NCBI GenBank assembly: GCA_030407315.1
Contig: JALQPE010002558.1
Span: forward strand, 24,787 to 88,786
From: Asparagopsis taxiformis
Taxonomy: Eukaryota > Rhodophyta > Florideophyceae > Bonnemaisoniales > Bonnemaisoniaceae
Length of the DNA stretch: 64,000 bases
Reading direction: 5' to 3'
The notes beneath the pieces were generated by a model, which worked only from the letters and a program-made list of their open reading frames with translations, was not told the origin of the DNA and did no database searches. The position numbers and the translations under genes are program-made. Positions 19,308 to 31,700 of this stretch are shown here, one piece after another (positions within the stretch are counted from its first letter, which is position 1; every line of letters begins with the position of its first letter).

Positions 19308-20463
19308 ATGCCGAGCCCCTGCTTCATCGCGCCGTCGCCACGACTGGTCAGCTCCTTGCGTGGCACACCTCTCAGCAAATCATCCACAATTGCTCCACGA
19401 CTGCCACACGCTCACACAACCACCGCCGTTCTGCAGCGTCGCTCTTCCAAGCGTCGCGCAGAGAATGCTCACGGCAATTTATACGTCGATACTACGTGCA
19501 TTGATTGCGATACCTGTAGATGTAAGTACCTCATCTTTCCCTCCATCAGCGAGCAATGTCATCCTCACCAGACCTATTCTTTCCATTTATCGCGCTCGAT
19601 CAGGGGTTGCACCAAATGTATTCCACGCCATAAACGGCATGTCAGCCGTGCACACGCAGCCAACCACTCGCGATGAACAGCTTGTCGCACTACAAGCAAT
19701 GCAAGCCTGTCCGACCGGCAGCATTCGAACCGAGAGTCCGTCGCCGCGAATCAAAGAAGCGCAAACCAGCTTCCCATTACCAGCCAAAACCTGGGATGGT
19801 CAACTTGTGCCACACGTGTTCTACAATGGGTTCACATCGAGCAAAACGTTTGCATGCTCCTCATGGCTGGTGCTTGACAGCAAGGCGAAGCAGCCATGCA
19901 ACGTGATGTTCGACTGTCCGCGATTCTTCGAGCCGCTCGCACGCCAAATCGACGATCTCACCGCCGCGACGGGCGGCGTCCAGTACATCGTATTGTCGCA
20001 TCGCGACGACGTGGCCAACCACGACAAGTGGGCTGCACGACTAGGCGCCAAGCGCATCATCCATGAGAAGGAATGCAATAAGTCGCAGGGAACCGATGCG
20101 TGTGAGATGAAATTGAAAGATGAACAATTTCCGTATCAACTCGCGTCTGGACTGCAGATATTGCATGTGCCAGGCCATAGTATCGGGTCGATTGCGCTGT
20201 TGCATCACGACTCGCAGAGCTTGTTTTCTGGCGATCATCTTGCTTGGTCGCAACGTAGAGGCTCGTTTGGCGGGTTTCCTGATTATTTGAGCCATTCCTG
20301 GCGCGTGCAGATTGAATCGGTTGCAAAGCTCGAAGACGTGCCCTTCTTGCATGTTTGGCCTGGACATGGACGTTCATTTCACGTCAAAGACGCACAGGAG
20401 AGGAAGCACGAGATTCGAAAGGCTGTTGAAGCAATGAAGGGGCAGAGATCTAGACTACCGTGA
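19308..20463 (+). CDS. Ferredoxin-like/metallo-beta-lactamase fusion protein, probably plastid-targeted (one intron)
   Basis: Exons 19308-19521 and 19604-20463 join in phase 1 across an 82-bp GT-AG intron (GTAAGT to GATCAG), giving 357 residues. The N-terminus is rich in Ser, Thr and Arg with few acids, like a transit peptide. A 4Fe-4S ferredoxin-like module follows: C64, C67 and C70 in TCIDCDTCRW, and the fourth Cys in ACPTGSI near 106. The intron falls right after the CxxCxxC cluster. The rest is a metallo-beta-lactamase fold with LSHRDDVANHDKW, HVPGHSIGSIALLH, FSGDHLAW and VWPGHGRS, supplying the metal-binding His and Asp. The same two-domain architecture is known in cyanobacteria and plant plastids. 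Substrate unknown. Confidence 0.85.
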
Positions 20464-20729
20464 ACAGCATCTCGGCGTTGTGGCGATTACGCTGAGCGAT
20501 CCATAGATAAATAAATAGACAAGTAGTTGCAATTCGGCAGAGTACACATCTGATGCGGTGCCTTTTCATTCACATAGCACGACTTGAGCCGAACGCAGTG
20601 TTCCATTAGCGACTTGGTAAGAGCAAACATACTTTTCGCGCTTTACACGGATAGATCGAATACGCCCCGCGCAAATCGACAAGCGACACAGCTTCTCGTT
20701 GACCTGACCTTCCCAATCTCTCAAATGAA

Positions 20730-21913
20730 TCACCAAGTTGCAACCGTTCGCTGCCCCTGCCAGTTTCGACATGCCCTAAACATCATGTCCGAGTTCAAGT
20801 CCATGACAACCTCTCCACCACTGGTCACTCCAACAAATCCGCCCGTCTCAGCGGCAAAGCGCTGATGCACCACCGCGTGCATTGCATCCTTCAAAGACAT
20901 ACCGCCGAGCTCCATGCCCAGACAAACGCGACTCGCGGCGCTGAGTCGCAGAAACTCCTCCCCGACGCCGGTTCCGCTCACCGCACAACTCGTATCCGAC
21001 GCGTACGATCCAGCGCCAATGACCGGTGTGTCGCCGATGCGTCCGTCGCATTTATTGGTCACTCCTCCCGTAGACGTCACACACGCCACATGGCCGCTTC
21101 CGTCGCACACAGTCGCACCCACAGTCTCGCCGCATTTGTCTCCCGCCTCGGCGCGCTCCCGCGCGTCGTTGTCCATCTCTTCCGCGCGGTGCTTCCGCGT
21201 CTGCGCTCCGCCCTGCGCCTTGGCAAGGATTCGCGCACGCCGCTCCGTGATGAACCAGTCGTTTGGTTGTCGCTCGATCAGTGCTGGAAATCGATCTGCG
21301 AATCGTTCCGCGGCGCTAAATCCGAGAAACTGGTATTTCGACACGGTCTGTACAACCGCTGCTAGGCGTGCTGGATGTACTACGGTTGATACTATGTGGC
21401 GGGGAGACAAATTATAGTGTTAGATGTTCACATAGGGAAAGATCATGGCATACTATGTGGCAAGTGTAGATGGGTACGCGCTAGCAAGCTCACTTACGTC
21501 CGCAAACTGCGCCTGTCCTCATGGTGGTCCCGTCCATGACTGCAGCTTCGTTTTCCACAATGGCATGCTCGTTGAGAACGGCTCCCCTACCTATCGTGCA
21601 ATGAACAACTAATCTAGTCAGCACATTGTGATGTGCCGAACGTGTGTCATAGCACATCAACGTTACCTGCATTGAATAGCGTATTGGCCTCCATGACTTC
21701 CACAGCCTGTAGAGCTGCGAGTAACGCTGTTGATGGAGTTGGCACGCCGTCTTGCGCCCACATTGCGCATTGGTTGTAACCATCGTCGAGGATTCTGTAC
21801 GCTGCATCAACGGCCTTTTCGAGCGCCTCATGGTACGGCGTGGTGTCTATTTGATGGTTGAGCGCACCGGCACCACCATGGATCGCAATTGCCCACTTGC
21901 CGGAGGGCGCCAT
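20730..21913 (-). CDS. Isoaspartyl peptidase/L-asparaginase, type 2 Ntn-hydrolase (two introns)
   Basis: Reading the minus strand, exons 21913-21667, 21590-21498 and 21391-20730 join in frame across GT-AG introns of 76 and 106 bp and give 333 residues. WAIAIHGGAGAL opens the fold, LFNAG/RGAVLNEH spans the first junction, and the nucleophile lies in CGETVGAT (Thr near 203), followed by STGGVTNKCDGRIGDTPVIGAGSYA, the substrate-loop signature. In this family the precursor cleaves itself before that Thr into alpha and beta chains and hydrolyses asparagine and isoaspartyl dipeptides. A basic/acidic insertion rich in Glu, Arg and Lys precedes the cleavage site. An upstream Met at 21997 would add 28 residues. 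Divergent from SF3A3, with a gap of about 300 bp. Confidence 0.87.
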
Positions 21914-22211
21914 TGTCGGCAGATCCGATCTTGACGGTGATGGAGACGGTTGTCGAACGACTGCGTTCAACGAACAAGTCGGATTGCACGTGCCCAAATT
22001 TTATTTTCAATCTACGCAACAACCCTCAGTCTGAGCGTTGTCATTGGAGCCTGTTTTCATATTTTCGAAACGGTTGATCGTCTAAGACTAACGCCGCCCA
22101 AGTGCGACCCCACACGACACTTTGCTAACAGGCAGCCCGACCTTCCGCTGCACGCTATTCATGTTCATTGCGAGCGTCACATGACCTGTCGACGGCACAC
22201 TTGCCATCGTT

Positions 22212-23693
22212 ATGTCTTCTGCACTAGAAATAATTCGCCAGCTGCACGAAGACATTGAGCGAGCCAAGAATCTCGCATCATGTGCTCTTCAATCGCGTCC
22301 GTCGCCAACCGAACCACACGAGCGAATTGCGGAAACCGGCGCCAAACTCACATCTACGCGAGCTGCAGAGCAGCTTGCGCGTGATCTTGTTTCCGCCGCC
22401 AGACAAAAATCAACTCTATTGCAAGCTTGTTATGAGGATGCTGATGCTTCGCTTCAACGCGACAAGGAGGCCATTTCTGCACCCGATCCACTGTCTGCCT
22501 TCTATGCGCGCCTGCGCGAGCTTCGCGACGTCCATCGCTCCGTCGACGCACTCGCCGCCCGATCTGTCCCTACAGAAAAGGAGAAGGACAGCGCCTTGAT
22601 TACTCAGTGCAGTAAACCGCCGCCGTTTTCTGGCGAGGAGGGCAGTGGTAGATATATGGATCTATTGTCCCACTATACGATGTTTCTCAATCTGGTAAAG
22701 CCAAAGTCATCCGCAGCACACACGGAAAGTAGACGCATTGAATATTACGAGTATGTGCAACGTGCTATAACTGACTTTGATTCTGTACCTGCAGCTATTC
22801 GAAATGGGGGTGCCTACTCGCGCTACTTGTCTGCGTTGCTGGAGTACATCGTTGCGTTTGCGGATAAAGCGTACCCGCTTGACAGGGTGCAGAATCATAT
22901 TCTGGAGGCGCGGAGGAAGATTGAAGCTGAGGTGACGGAGCATACTACGGAAATTGCAGACAGGTTTCCGAGCACTGAGGCTTTGATCGAAGGGATGGAG
23001 GCCGACCAGATGAAATCTGAATTGTTGTCACTGGGGTTGAAATGCGGAGGGAGGCCCGAAGATAGGGCTAAGAGACTGTTGGTCGCTGCGCGGGCTGGCC
23101 AATTCGGAGATAGGGTGGTGCTGGAGCGGCTGGTGAATTTTGCTCTGACGGACATGTTGGCAGACGAGCGCGCGGCAACCGTTGGTAACATTCAGAAGAA
23201 ACTGAGTCTAAGCTATGCTGAAATTGAAGCGGAACGAATAGCGGATGAAGCAATGGAGCAAGGTGCTCTGGATGCGGCGGCGAAGGCTGGAAGAACGGAG
23301 GAGAAGGAAAGCACGCTGTACAATCCGAAGGACGTGCCCCTCGGGTGGGACGGCAAACCGATTCCTTACTGGATGTACAAGCTGCACGGGTTGAACCACG
23401 AGTTCAAATGTGAGATATGCGGCAATGCTGTGTACAAGGGGCCGCGAGCTTTCGAGAGACATTTCACGGATACGCAGCATGTTCAAGGTTTGCGCTGTTT
23501 GGGCATTGGATATTCGAAGGAGTATATGATGATAACGAAGATTAAGGACGTGAATGCTTTGCACGAAAAGCTGAAAAAGGCGAGTCGGAAAGCGATGTTT
23601 GACGAGGATATTGAAATGGAATTTGAAGACAGGGATGGAAATGTGCTGAACAAGAAGACGTACAATGACCTGGCGCGACAGGGATTGTTGTGA
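22212..23693 (+). CDS. SF3A3: Splicing factor 3A subunit 3 (SF3a60/Prp9)
   Basis: The 493-residue protein matches SF3A3 in length and order: an N-terminal helical region (SALEIIRQLHEDIERAK), the PPPFSGEEGSGRYMDL segment near residue 137 (SF3a60 binding region), a SAP-like LLSLGLKCGGRPEDRAKRL near 270, and near the C-terminus the signature PLGWDGKPIPYWMYKLHGL followed by a C2H2 matrin-type zinc finger, CEIC...H...TDTQH. SF3a60 is part of the U2 snRNP in the nucleus and is needed for stable U2 binding at the branch point. Intronless. BRR2 and a WBP4-like protein, also spliceosomal, lie within 11 kb. Confidence 0.95.
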   Translation: MSSALEIIRQLHEDIERAKNLASCALQSRPSPTEPHERIAETGAKLTSTRAAEQLARDLVSAARQKSTLLQACYEDADASLQRDKEAISAPDPLSAFYARLRELRDVHRSVDALAARSVPTEKEKDSALITQCSKPPPFSGEEGSGRYMDLLSHYTMFLNLVKPKSSAAHTESRRIEYYEYVQRAITDFDSVPAAIRNGGAYSRYLSALLEYIVAFADKAYPLDRVQNHILEARRKIEAEVTEHTTEIADRFPSTEALIEGMEADQMKSELLSLGLKCGGRPEDRAKRLLVAARAGQFGDRVVLERLVNFALTDMLADERAATVGNIQKKLSLSYAEIEAERIADEAMEQGALDAAAKAGRTEEKESTLYNPKDVPLGWDGKPIPYWMYKLHGLNHEFKCEICGNAVYKGPRAFERHFTDTQHVQGLRCLGIGYSKEYMMITKIKDVNALHEKLKKASRKAMFDEDIEMEFEDRDGNVLNKKTYNDLARQGLL

Positions 23694-24044
23694 GTGAGAA
23701 AGGGAGTGGCTGCAGTTTGGACGGCGCGAGCGTAGAGAGGGAAGCGTCTATAGGCCATAGACATATGGAAGATCAAGTTTTTCCAGCCAACGGACTCATG
23801 ATCATCGATTTCGAAGATGTAAAATTTGTGACATTTTGGTACGCGACGATACTGGAGGAGCGCGACCATCGCAACATGTGCGTCAGTTTTCCTCGATACT
23901 AGCTAGCTTAATCTTCTGCAGATCGACTCCACTTTGTTCTCTTGTGTTAATCTTCATTCGGCGCTTGTGCCCCAGCTCTGCAGTTGTGATTCGTACAAGT
24001 TTTTGGCACTTCCCCCCTTTTAAACAGTCTGGAGATCAAACGAT

Positions 24045-25568
24045 ATGGCTACGCGGTATCCAAATGTCATTGATGATGATGATGCAGGACCCGAAGGTGA
24101 GCATTTGGAAATGTGTAAGCCCATACTTTGGCCAGGTCGTGAACTTGTCGATGAGGCCTATGTGAAGGCACTCATGGCACGATTAGTTGCTGCGTCATAT
24201 CGAGAACCAGAATTGCTCAACGTATTTGCTCTTCGTAAAGCATGTATAACACGAATCCTGGTGTTCGCGAGGCAATGCTTCGAAAAAGAACCAACTGTTG
24301 TCAATATCACTGTTCCACACAACGGTCAAGTACACGTGTTTGGCGACACTCATGGTGATGTTCATTCCCTCATGGAAGGTTTGACAAAGACTGGGCTGCC
24401 AAATGAAAATAACATACTATGCTTCGCTGGGGATTGTGTTGATAGGGGAAGCTGGGGTGTTGAAGTTCTCGTTATTCTATACATTCTGAAGCTATGGAAA
24501 CCAAATTGTGTCCATCTTTTGAGGGGAAATCATGAAACAACAGGCTGTTCAACAAGGTACGCTTCATGCAATTATTTCCGACCATCCCCTTCCAAACTTT
24601 ATTCGATCAGCTCCCGACTAAACGAGGTATGTTGATGGTATGCGCAACATCAGGTATGGATTTGTTGAAGAAGTACAACGCAAATACGATGGCAAGTTGT
24701 TCAACGTATTCTTGAAATCGTTTCGCGAACTCCCATGCGCAGCTGTGATCTGTACAGTTCCTTTCCCCTCGACTGAACCCAATGCAAATGATGTGGTTAA
24801 AAGAACAGGGAAGCGACCTAGGCGAAAAGGAAAAGTTTCCATGGGGTCCAATAGTACTGATACTGAAGGGGGATGGAAGGCACCTTTACTTCCTGGCGAG
24901 AGGCGCGTTTTGGTACTCCATGGTGGTTTATTTCGGACCTGGAAGGATAAGCAGAAAAAGTCCATGGTACTTGGCGACCTGCATGATTTAGCCAACGCAC
25001 GTCGTCAGTTAGATGATCCCCAAGACTGTATCATCGAAGATGTCGTTTGGAGTGACCCCCAGGTTCTAAGTGGTGATGTATCAACCAACGTTCTGCGGGG
25101 TGCAGGAATCCTCTACGGTCAAGGAGCGGTTCAGTCTTTCTTCAAGAAGAATAGTCTACATGGTATTCTGCGGGCCCATGAGGGGCCAGATATGCGTGAG
25201 AAGCGGCCAGAAATGAATAACATGTTGGATGGTTACTCAATAGACATGGAATTAGTTGACGGCTATGTAGCAACGGTCTTTTCGACTGCAAACTATCGTA
25301 CGTTGATCTTCACCTTGCGCCGCTCTGACGCCAACTCACAGTTTCTAACCCATTGCCTCTTCGAAATATTCCATGTTCTTTTAGCTCCGGACATGCCTAG
25401 GGGAATAATGGAGCGATCGCGACTCTGTTCGGAAAGGGCATCGAGCGCATGCAGCTGCTTCCAAAGTTCATTCAGTTCGAAAAGCGCTTCTTTCCGAAAG
25501 AATACACTTTGTACTACATACCCGAGAATACGGATAATTCAGCGACTCCTAGAAGTAGCTTCTCGTAG
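24045..25568 (+). CDS. PPP-family serine/threonine phosphatase, PP5/PPEF-like (at least two introns)
   Basis: Exon 1 (24045-24556) has VHVFGDTHGD, CFAGDCVDRGS and LLRGNHET, the three metal-binding PPP motifs. A 97-bp GT-AG intron leads to exon 2 from 24654 (RYGFVEEVQRKYDGKLFNVF, VLHGGLF, RAHEGPDM, TVFSTANY). The C-terminus (NNGAIATLFGKG, then KRFFPKEY) is found in another frame and stops at 25566-25568, so a second intron must lie between about 25298 (GTACGT) and about 25400. Homology favours resuming at 25401, but the phase fits a junction at 25414; the exact splice is unsettled. An acidic/Lys-rich insertion of about 40 residues precedes the LHGG motif. The family removes phosphate from Ser/Thr using two metals. 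Convergent with BRR2. Confidence 0.85.
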
Positions 25569-25734
25569 CTACATTCACTTGTACAGATGTTGACAACGAG
25601 AATTGATAAAATCATCATGCCTCCTAGCGCTCCTACGTACAGCGTACAATTATGCGTTATCAGTGAATGTTTTTACATAAAGAGCATGTTCTCATCATAG
25701 TTATCCGCTATCTTTGTATGCATGTCTTACAGCT

Positions 25735-28700
25735 TTATTCGTTGGGCACGATTTCCATGGTTTCAGGTCCATCAACATCGGGTTCAATTTCTGCTTGGGG
25801 AGTGCTCACGATAAGCTCAAAGTTTTCTTCCTGGTCGCAGTCGATATAAGAGTCTGAAAGCAGCGAAAGCTTCAACGCGTGCTTACCCTCCCCTCGAGGA
25901 GACTCAAAGTCTAACTTCACCTTTGCTTTCTGTTTCAAGGCAACATATTTCACAGTGAGTAGAGTGTTTGTTGTCGGCTCACCAACTATTACCCACCAGC
26001 CTTCTTCTCTCGAATTTGGGAATCTTGGAGCCGTAACAAGCGGGACTTTGTTTGAAGCATTTTCACTTTGCCCTTGTCCATCTGCAAGTTCTTCATCTTC
26101 CTCTTCGATATTCCGTGAAATGGAAACAATTACCCTTGTCATGGAGACACCATCAGGACCGGAAGATTGTTCGACTGATTCAATTTCCAAATCATCAAGG
26201 TTTGGAAACTGCTGACATGCAGCGGCAATATCCATAACCTGAGCATTGGATAGACTGCTTAAAGCATTCGATCTATCCTCGGGTTCCATGTTGAGGAAAT
26301 CGAAGATATCCGAAACTTCATAATTCGATTCCAGGGATGTAGCAATTTTCTGATCGACATGTGGAAGCTGCATCAGAGGTGAATCAGAATCCCATAAACC
26401 TTGAACCAGCATCTGACTCAGCTCCACTGCTGCGAGAGCTGGTTTCAACCATCCAGCAGATGAAATGACATCAACCATGGCCCTCAATAAACGAGTCGCG
26501 ATCGGCAATATTTGATATTGTGTTTCCATAAGATCTACAGAGAGTTTCTTGCGGCTGAGTTGCGCTTGGAGCAGAAGATGTGTTTTCACGTGGGGACTAG
26601 AGAACAGTGGCTCCCCTCCATCTTCCTGAAGCGATATTGGTAACTGAGTGGCAAGTCTCCCCAATAGTTCTTCATCCCCGATACGAACAGGCACTTTGGA
26701 AAATTCGGACGCTAGAGAAAGTATATCAAGGAGCCCTTTCAGTCTAGTTCCGGGTGTCATCGAGGATGCAAACAACTCAACAGTGGCATGTCTCATGTAG
26801 TAGTGGGAAGCAATAATCCCGAGATTCAAAGTACCAAGAGCAACATCTTCATCTCCTTCTGCAGCGACACATTTCGAAGCCTCAAGATCGGATAGAGCTG
26901 TTTCGACCAATTCTGAGAGATGCTTCGATATTTGAAGATGCGAAAGATCTCTCATACCGTAATAATTTGGGTTCTTTGGAAGCCGTCGGTAGAAAAATGT
27001 CCAGGTAAGGTAATCAACGGCATCCTGCTTCGTTTCAACCACACCAGAGACAACCTCTGCATTCAAATGATCAGCTAGAAAGTGACTCAGCTGTGATTCT
27101 ACAGCAAGTGGTTCAAAGCAGAATCGCTTGTAATGTTCATGAAGCGCTTTCTCTGTGATAACAACAGCAGCATTCTCCTGTTCAGATGCAAGGGAGTTTC
27201 CACAACATATCATTCTCAAAAGATCTGTATGGCTGTATTCAGCTCTACATACAGCATAACCACCTGCATCTTCCTTTGAAGTTCCAGCTACCACAATGAG
27301 GCGGGCATTCAAATTATGAGGGCGCCATGCCTCGGCAGCCGTAGTGACCAGAATTTGTGCTGTGCCAGAATGAAACAATTGTTCGGCAACTTCTCTGTCC
27401 ACCGATGGAAGCCCATCATGTATATATGCTACACCAAGCGCCAGGCACTCTCTTAGAGTGTTTGTCTTAAGCTTTTCCAGGAGGGGTTGCAGTTCATGAC
27501 TCGATTTATGAAGGAATCGATCTGCAGAGCCCCCCCTATTCGTCATACCAATGATTTCAAGTGAAAGAGCACGAGTGATCTTTCGAGATGGTACAAATAC
27601 AACAACAGGGGCAGAAGAAGCTCCAATATACTTCCGAATTGCTCTATAAACAGGATGAATCATGGTTGCAGCTGGTGAACCCAGCACTCCCCCACTTCGC
27701 TGAACAGCTGGAACAACATCGAGGGTAATATTGTTGGCGACAACTCTAGGGTCAAAAGAAAACACTGCTGCTGGAGGGCAGCCCAACCAATGACCTATTT
27801 CTTTGGCATTCGCGACAGGATCAGTGATTGCAACAATTCGACAAGACGGTTCGCCATCTTCAGCAGCGTCCGCTGCAATATATCTCATCCGGGAACCAAC
27901 AACTTCCAATGCAGCGCCATCTTCTGTATCTTCTGAAAGCAAATGTGCGTCTTCTAGAATAACAGAGCTAATTTTCTTCAACATTCGACCTTCTTTCTTC
28001 AGCTTCCACTTTCGCGAGAACATATCCCATCTGCGAGCTGTAGTAACTACAATGGTGCCGGGAGTACGTAAGAGATTGAGTTCTGCGCTCCCATCACTGA
28101 TAAGCTTGCCAACATTCAACCCAAGAAACTTGCCGATACCCTCTGATAACAGCTTTTGAGCACGGTGGACCCCAATTTCTCCTCTACCAGCAATCCACAC
28201 AGCAACTGCAGTTGGCTTTCTACTGAAAGTTCGAGCAATACAAAGTTCTGCACAAATGTCTCTTTCATTTCCCGGTAATGTGGCGAGGACCACATTCTCG
28301 TCAGTTTGAAACAACGACTGAAAAAGTTGTGTCTGCATGGTAGTAAAGGTGCGAGATCGACTCCGGAAGTACGTTCGAAGTTCTTGTAGGGCTTCTTGGT
28401 AAGCAGGGATATCGTCGATCCTATCATGGTTTCCTGCTTCTTGATCAAACTGGAAAGCATCATGAACTGACAACGGACGCATACCCAGGAGTTTTGTGTG
28501 AGATGAGAACTTATCAGGAAGTAGAAGATGTTGAAATGAGATTGGGAGTATGGTTTCCGGAACAATCCACCGGTCACTGGTACATCGAATGAAGTAATGC
28601 GGTGGCTGGGGTGTTGTTAATGGTACAGTGAAATTAAGTTTGTGCTCTTCTGTTGCCAGAGAACCGCGAAGGAAGAATAGTTCAGAGTACAACAAAATTT

Positions 28701-31700
28701 CTGAGTCACAGTCCTCCACAGATATCCAAAAAGCCTCTCCAGAGCGATGCACCTTCCCATCAAATCGGAAGTCTGGAGACAAGGTTAAATCAATCTCAAA
28801 TGTTGATCTTGATAAGGGACGTACTTGAGCACTAAGCTCAAGACGAGGTAACGAATGAACGAGACGATGAACCTTCTTTCCCAGCCTTGGATCACGCAGA
28901 AGTTCTGCAAGTTCAGAGACGGAGAGATCGTAATACCTTTCAAAGTCGAGCTCTTTTCTTTCTATCTTGTGTAATACATCTGCTGCCAGAATGTCACCGA
29001 ACTGACGTAGTGGCGTTTGAGAACTCCATTGTTGTTGAGCCACGACCTTGCAGAGCCGCAAGCACTTCTCCATGACTGCTGCCCATTTCATTTGAATGGA
29101 TACCTGAAGAAGTGCCCGAGCCAATCTTGCTGCACTTTGAGTAACAAATAGCATATCTGCTTTGAGAGCAAGGCCATCGAGAGCCATATTGGAAATGTAC
29201 GATTGAAGCAAAACGTTGACCTTTGCAGTTGGTTCATCCAGTGATTCTTTGATTGGAATCGGGACTCTTTCTGCCAAACGAGATAACTCTAGTTTCTCCT
29301 CCTCGCGTACTCGCATATGTCGAAATTCTCCAGAGAGAGAAAACAAATGTAGAAGGTCTATATCTGTAGTTGTTGGCTTCATGTTCTCCAGATAAGTTGA
29401 AATTGTCTTGTGGCTTACGTAGAAATCAGAAGCTACACGACCTAGGTCTGTGCCTTCAATGCTCCCTGTCTTCTTATTATACTTGACCAGTCCCGACCGA
29501 TGCAATTGAGAAACCGCAGCATGGATGAGCTCTTGTCGACGACGTTCCAAATGTTTATCGCGTTGATGTTCGTCAGCTGGAATACTGTAGAGCGCAGGGT
29601 TCTTCAACATTCTTACGTAAAAGTATGTGTAACATAGCCAACTAGCCCCTTCCTCAACAGAAGAAATTGACCCCAGAGCAACTTCTGCATTGACCATATC
29701 TACCAATCGAGTCACAACTTGAGACTCAATAGGCAGTTGATGATTGAGAAGCGAGAGGTAATACAGCACATCGGCTTTTGTAGTAATGATAATACCTTCT
29801 CCACGAGTATCAAACTGAGGGCGCCCAGCTCTTCCCATCATTTGCATCACATCCATGGAGGAAAGTTCAATCCATCGTCCATGTTCTGGGGAATATACCT
29901 GAGTTCCCTTTATGACTACTGCATGGGCTGGAAGATTCACTCCCCATGCCAAAGTAGCTGTAGATACTAGAACCTTAATGTGACCTGCTTCAAACAAGGC
30001 TTCGACAAGCTGACGATCATTTCGAGTCATTCCAGCATGATGGATACCTAATCCATGTTCCAAAAGATTGGCAAGATCTTTCCCGTCAACTTCGGGAAGT
30101 TCAGCTTGAACAATTTCATGGGATGCAGTTCCAGGCTTGAGGAAGAGATCGGTTATCTCTTCATCGATAGCTTTATCAATGAACACCCGGCAAGTTGCTG
30201 CGGTTTCTTTCCGGCTGTGTACGAAAACAATAATTTGATTAGATGACTGCACTTGTTGTTTCACTTTCTCATATGTGAGATCATTCATCAACTGGAATCG
30301 TTTCAATGCCTTCTTTGCTGTTATTCCAACGAAATTTTGCTGCAAGGGACATGGGCGATGTGAAGGTCCAAAATAGAACAAGCCAGTTTTAGGATGAACA
30401 CGAAGAAAGTCTGCGACATCTTTGTAGTTTGGCAATGTCGCACTTAAACCCACAATACGTGTGAATGCGGTGAAAGATTCTACGCTGCGGATAGTCCTCG
30501 CAATGATAGCCTCCAGAACCGGACCTCTTTCATCATGCAATAAATGAATTTCATCGACGATCAACAAACGAACAAGTTGTGTGTACGCCCGTTCTCCACT
30601 CTTCCGTGTTATAATATCCCATTTTTCAGGAGTGGTTACATTACTTGAGTGTCATTGACTTGTTCACCAGAGAGATTGATGTCACCAGTAAGCTCACGAA
30701 CGGATAAGCCTAGGTTGCCGAGTCTTCGACCCAAGTTTTCGACCACTTCAGCCACCAAAGCTTTCATGGGTGCAACGTACACCACTTTGAACGAATTCAA
30801 ATCAGCCGCTTCCATGCTGTTCGTATGCTGAGCGTCTTTCATTGAATTTTGAATAGCTCTTAATACGGATAAAACAGCGACATTAGTCTTACCTGCTCCA
30901 GTAGGAGCACAAACTAACATGTTTTCGTCGGACTGGAAAGCACATGGAAACACGGAGGACTGCATCCGATTCAACTGTCGCGTATTTTGAAATGCAGGCC
31001 GAGACCACTCCGGAAGACTGCTAATTGATACTAGGGGGGTATCAGAAGTTGAAGACTTGGCCCGGGTTGCTGGAATGAACCACTCTTCATAATCCTTGTT
31101 TTGAAAGTGCTCGGAGCCGGTTGGGAGACTGCAGTCTTTGACAGACATTAAACGACCACCTTTTGCGAAAGATAGACTTTCCAAGTCTACTCTTCGCAGA
31201 GAGAATTTGTGCTTTGTCTGTTGCTCCGAATTTTCCTCGATGTCCATCTTGGTGCCATCGTCTACACGCTCTTTCTTAGAGCGCTCCCGCTTTTTGGTTT
31301 CTTTTCTTGTACAGGCTCTATGTTTACACCCTGGTCTTGCTTCTTGTTATCTTCATTCTCGAGTCGCAGGATTTGAAGAAGTTTTGTTCCACTTGGAGTG
31401 TTCAACATTTCCTCTTCGATTTTCAGTCGTTCATTCTGATCCTTCGCCCGAGCTAGCCTTGTACAAAACACAACTGTTGCTCTGTTTTCAAGAACTAGCT
31501 TTATGAAATCGAATTTGTCAAACTCAAGAAGAATGACGAGTCGGTTTTCACAGGAGCGATCATCATCTGGGCTTGAAATAATTCTAAGACTTGTTCAGCT
31601 ACTTTCTGACATTGTGGAGCGTCGGTGTAGAAAGCGCTTAGTGTTCGCTGTAACCAATAGCCATCTACTTCATGCGGGTCTAGGCTTCCTTCAGGTTTCT

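Noticed and set aside
30568..30650. GT-AG intron in BRR2 at the CAAGTAATG site
   Set aside because: Conserved coding sequence (VTTPEKWDIIT) starts at once after the break, leaving no room for an intron; one missing base is enough.
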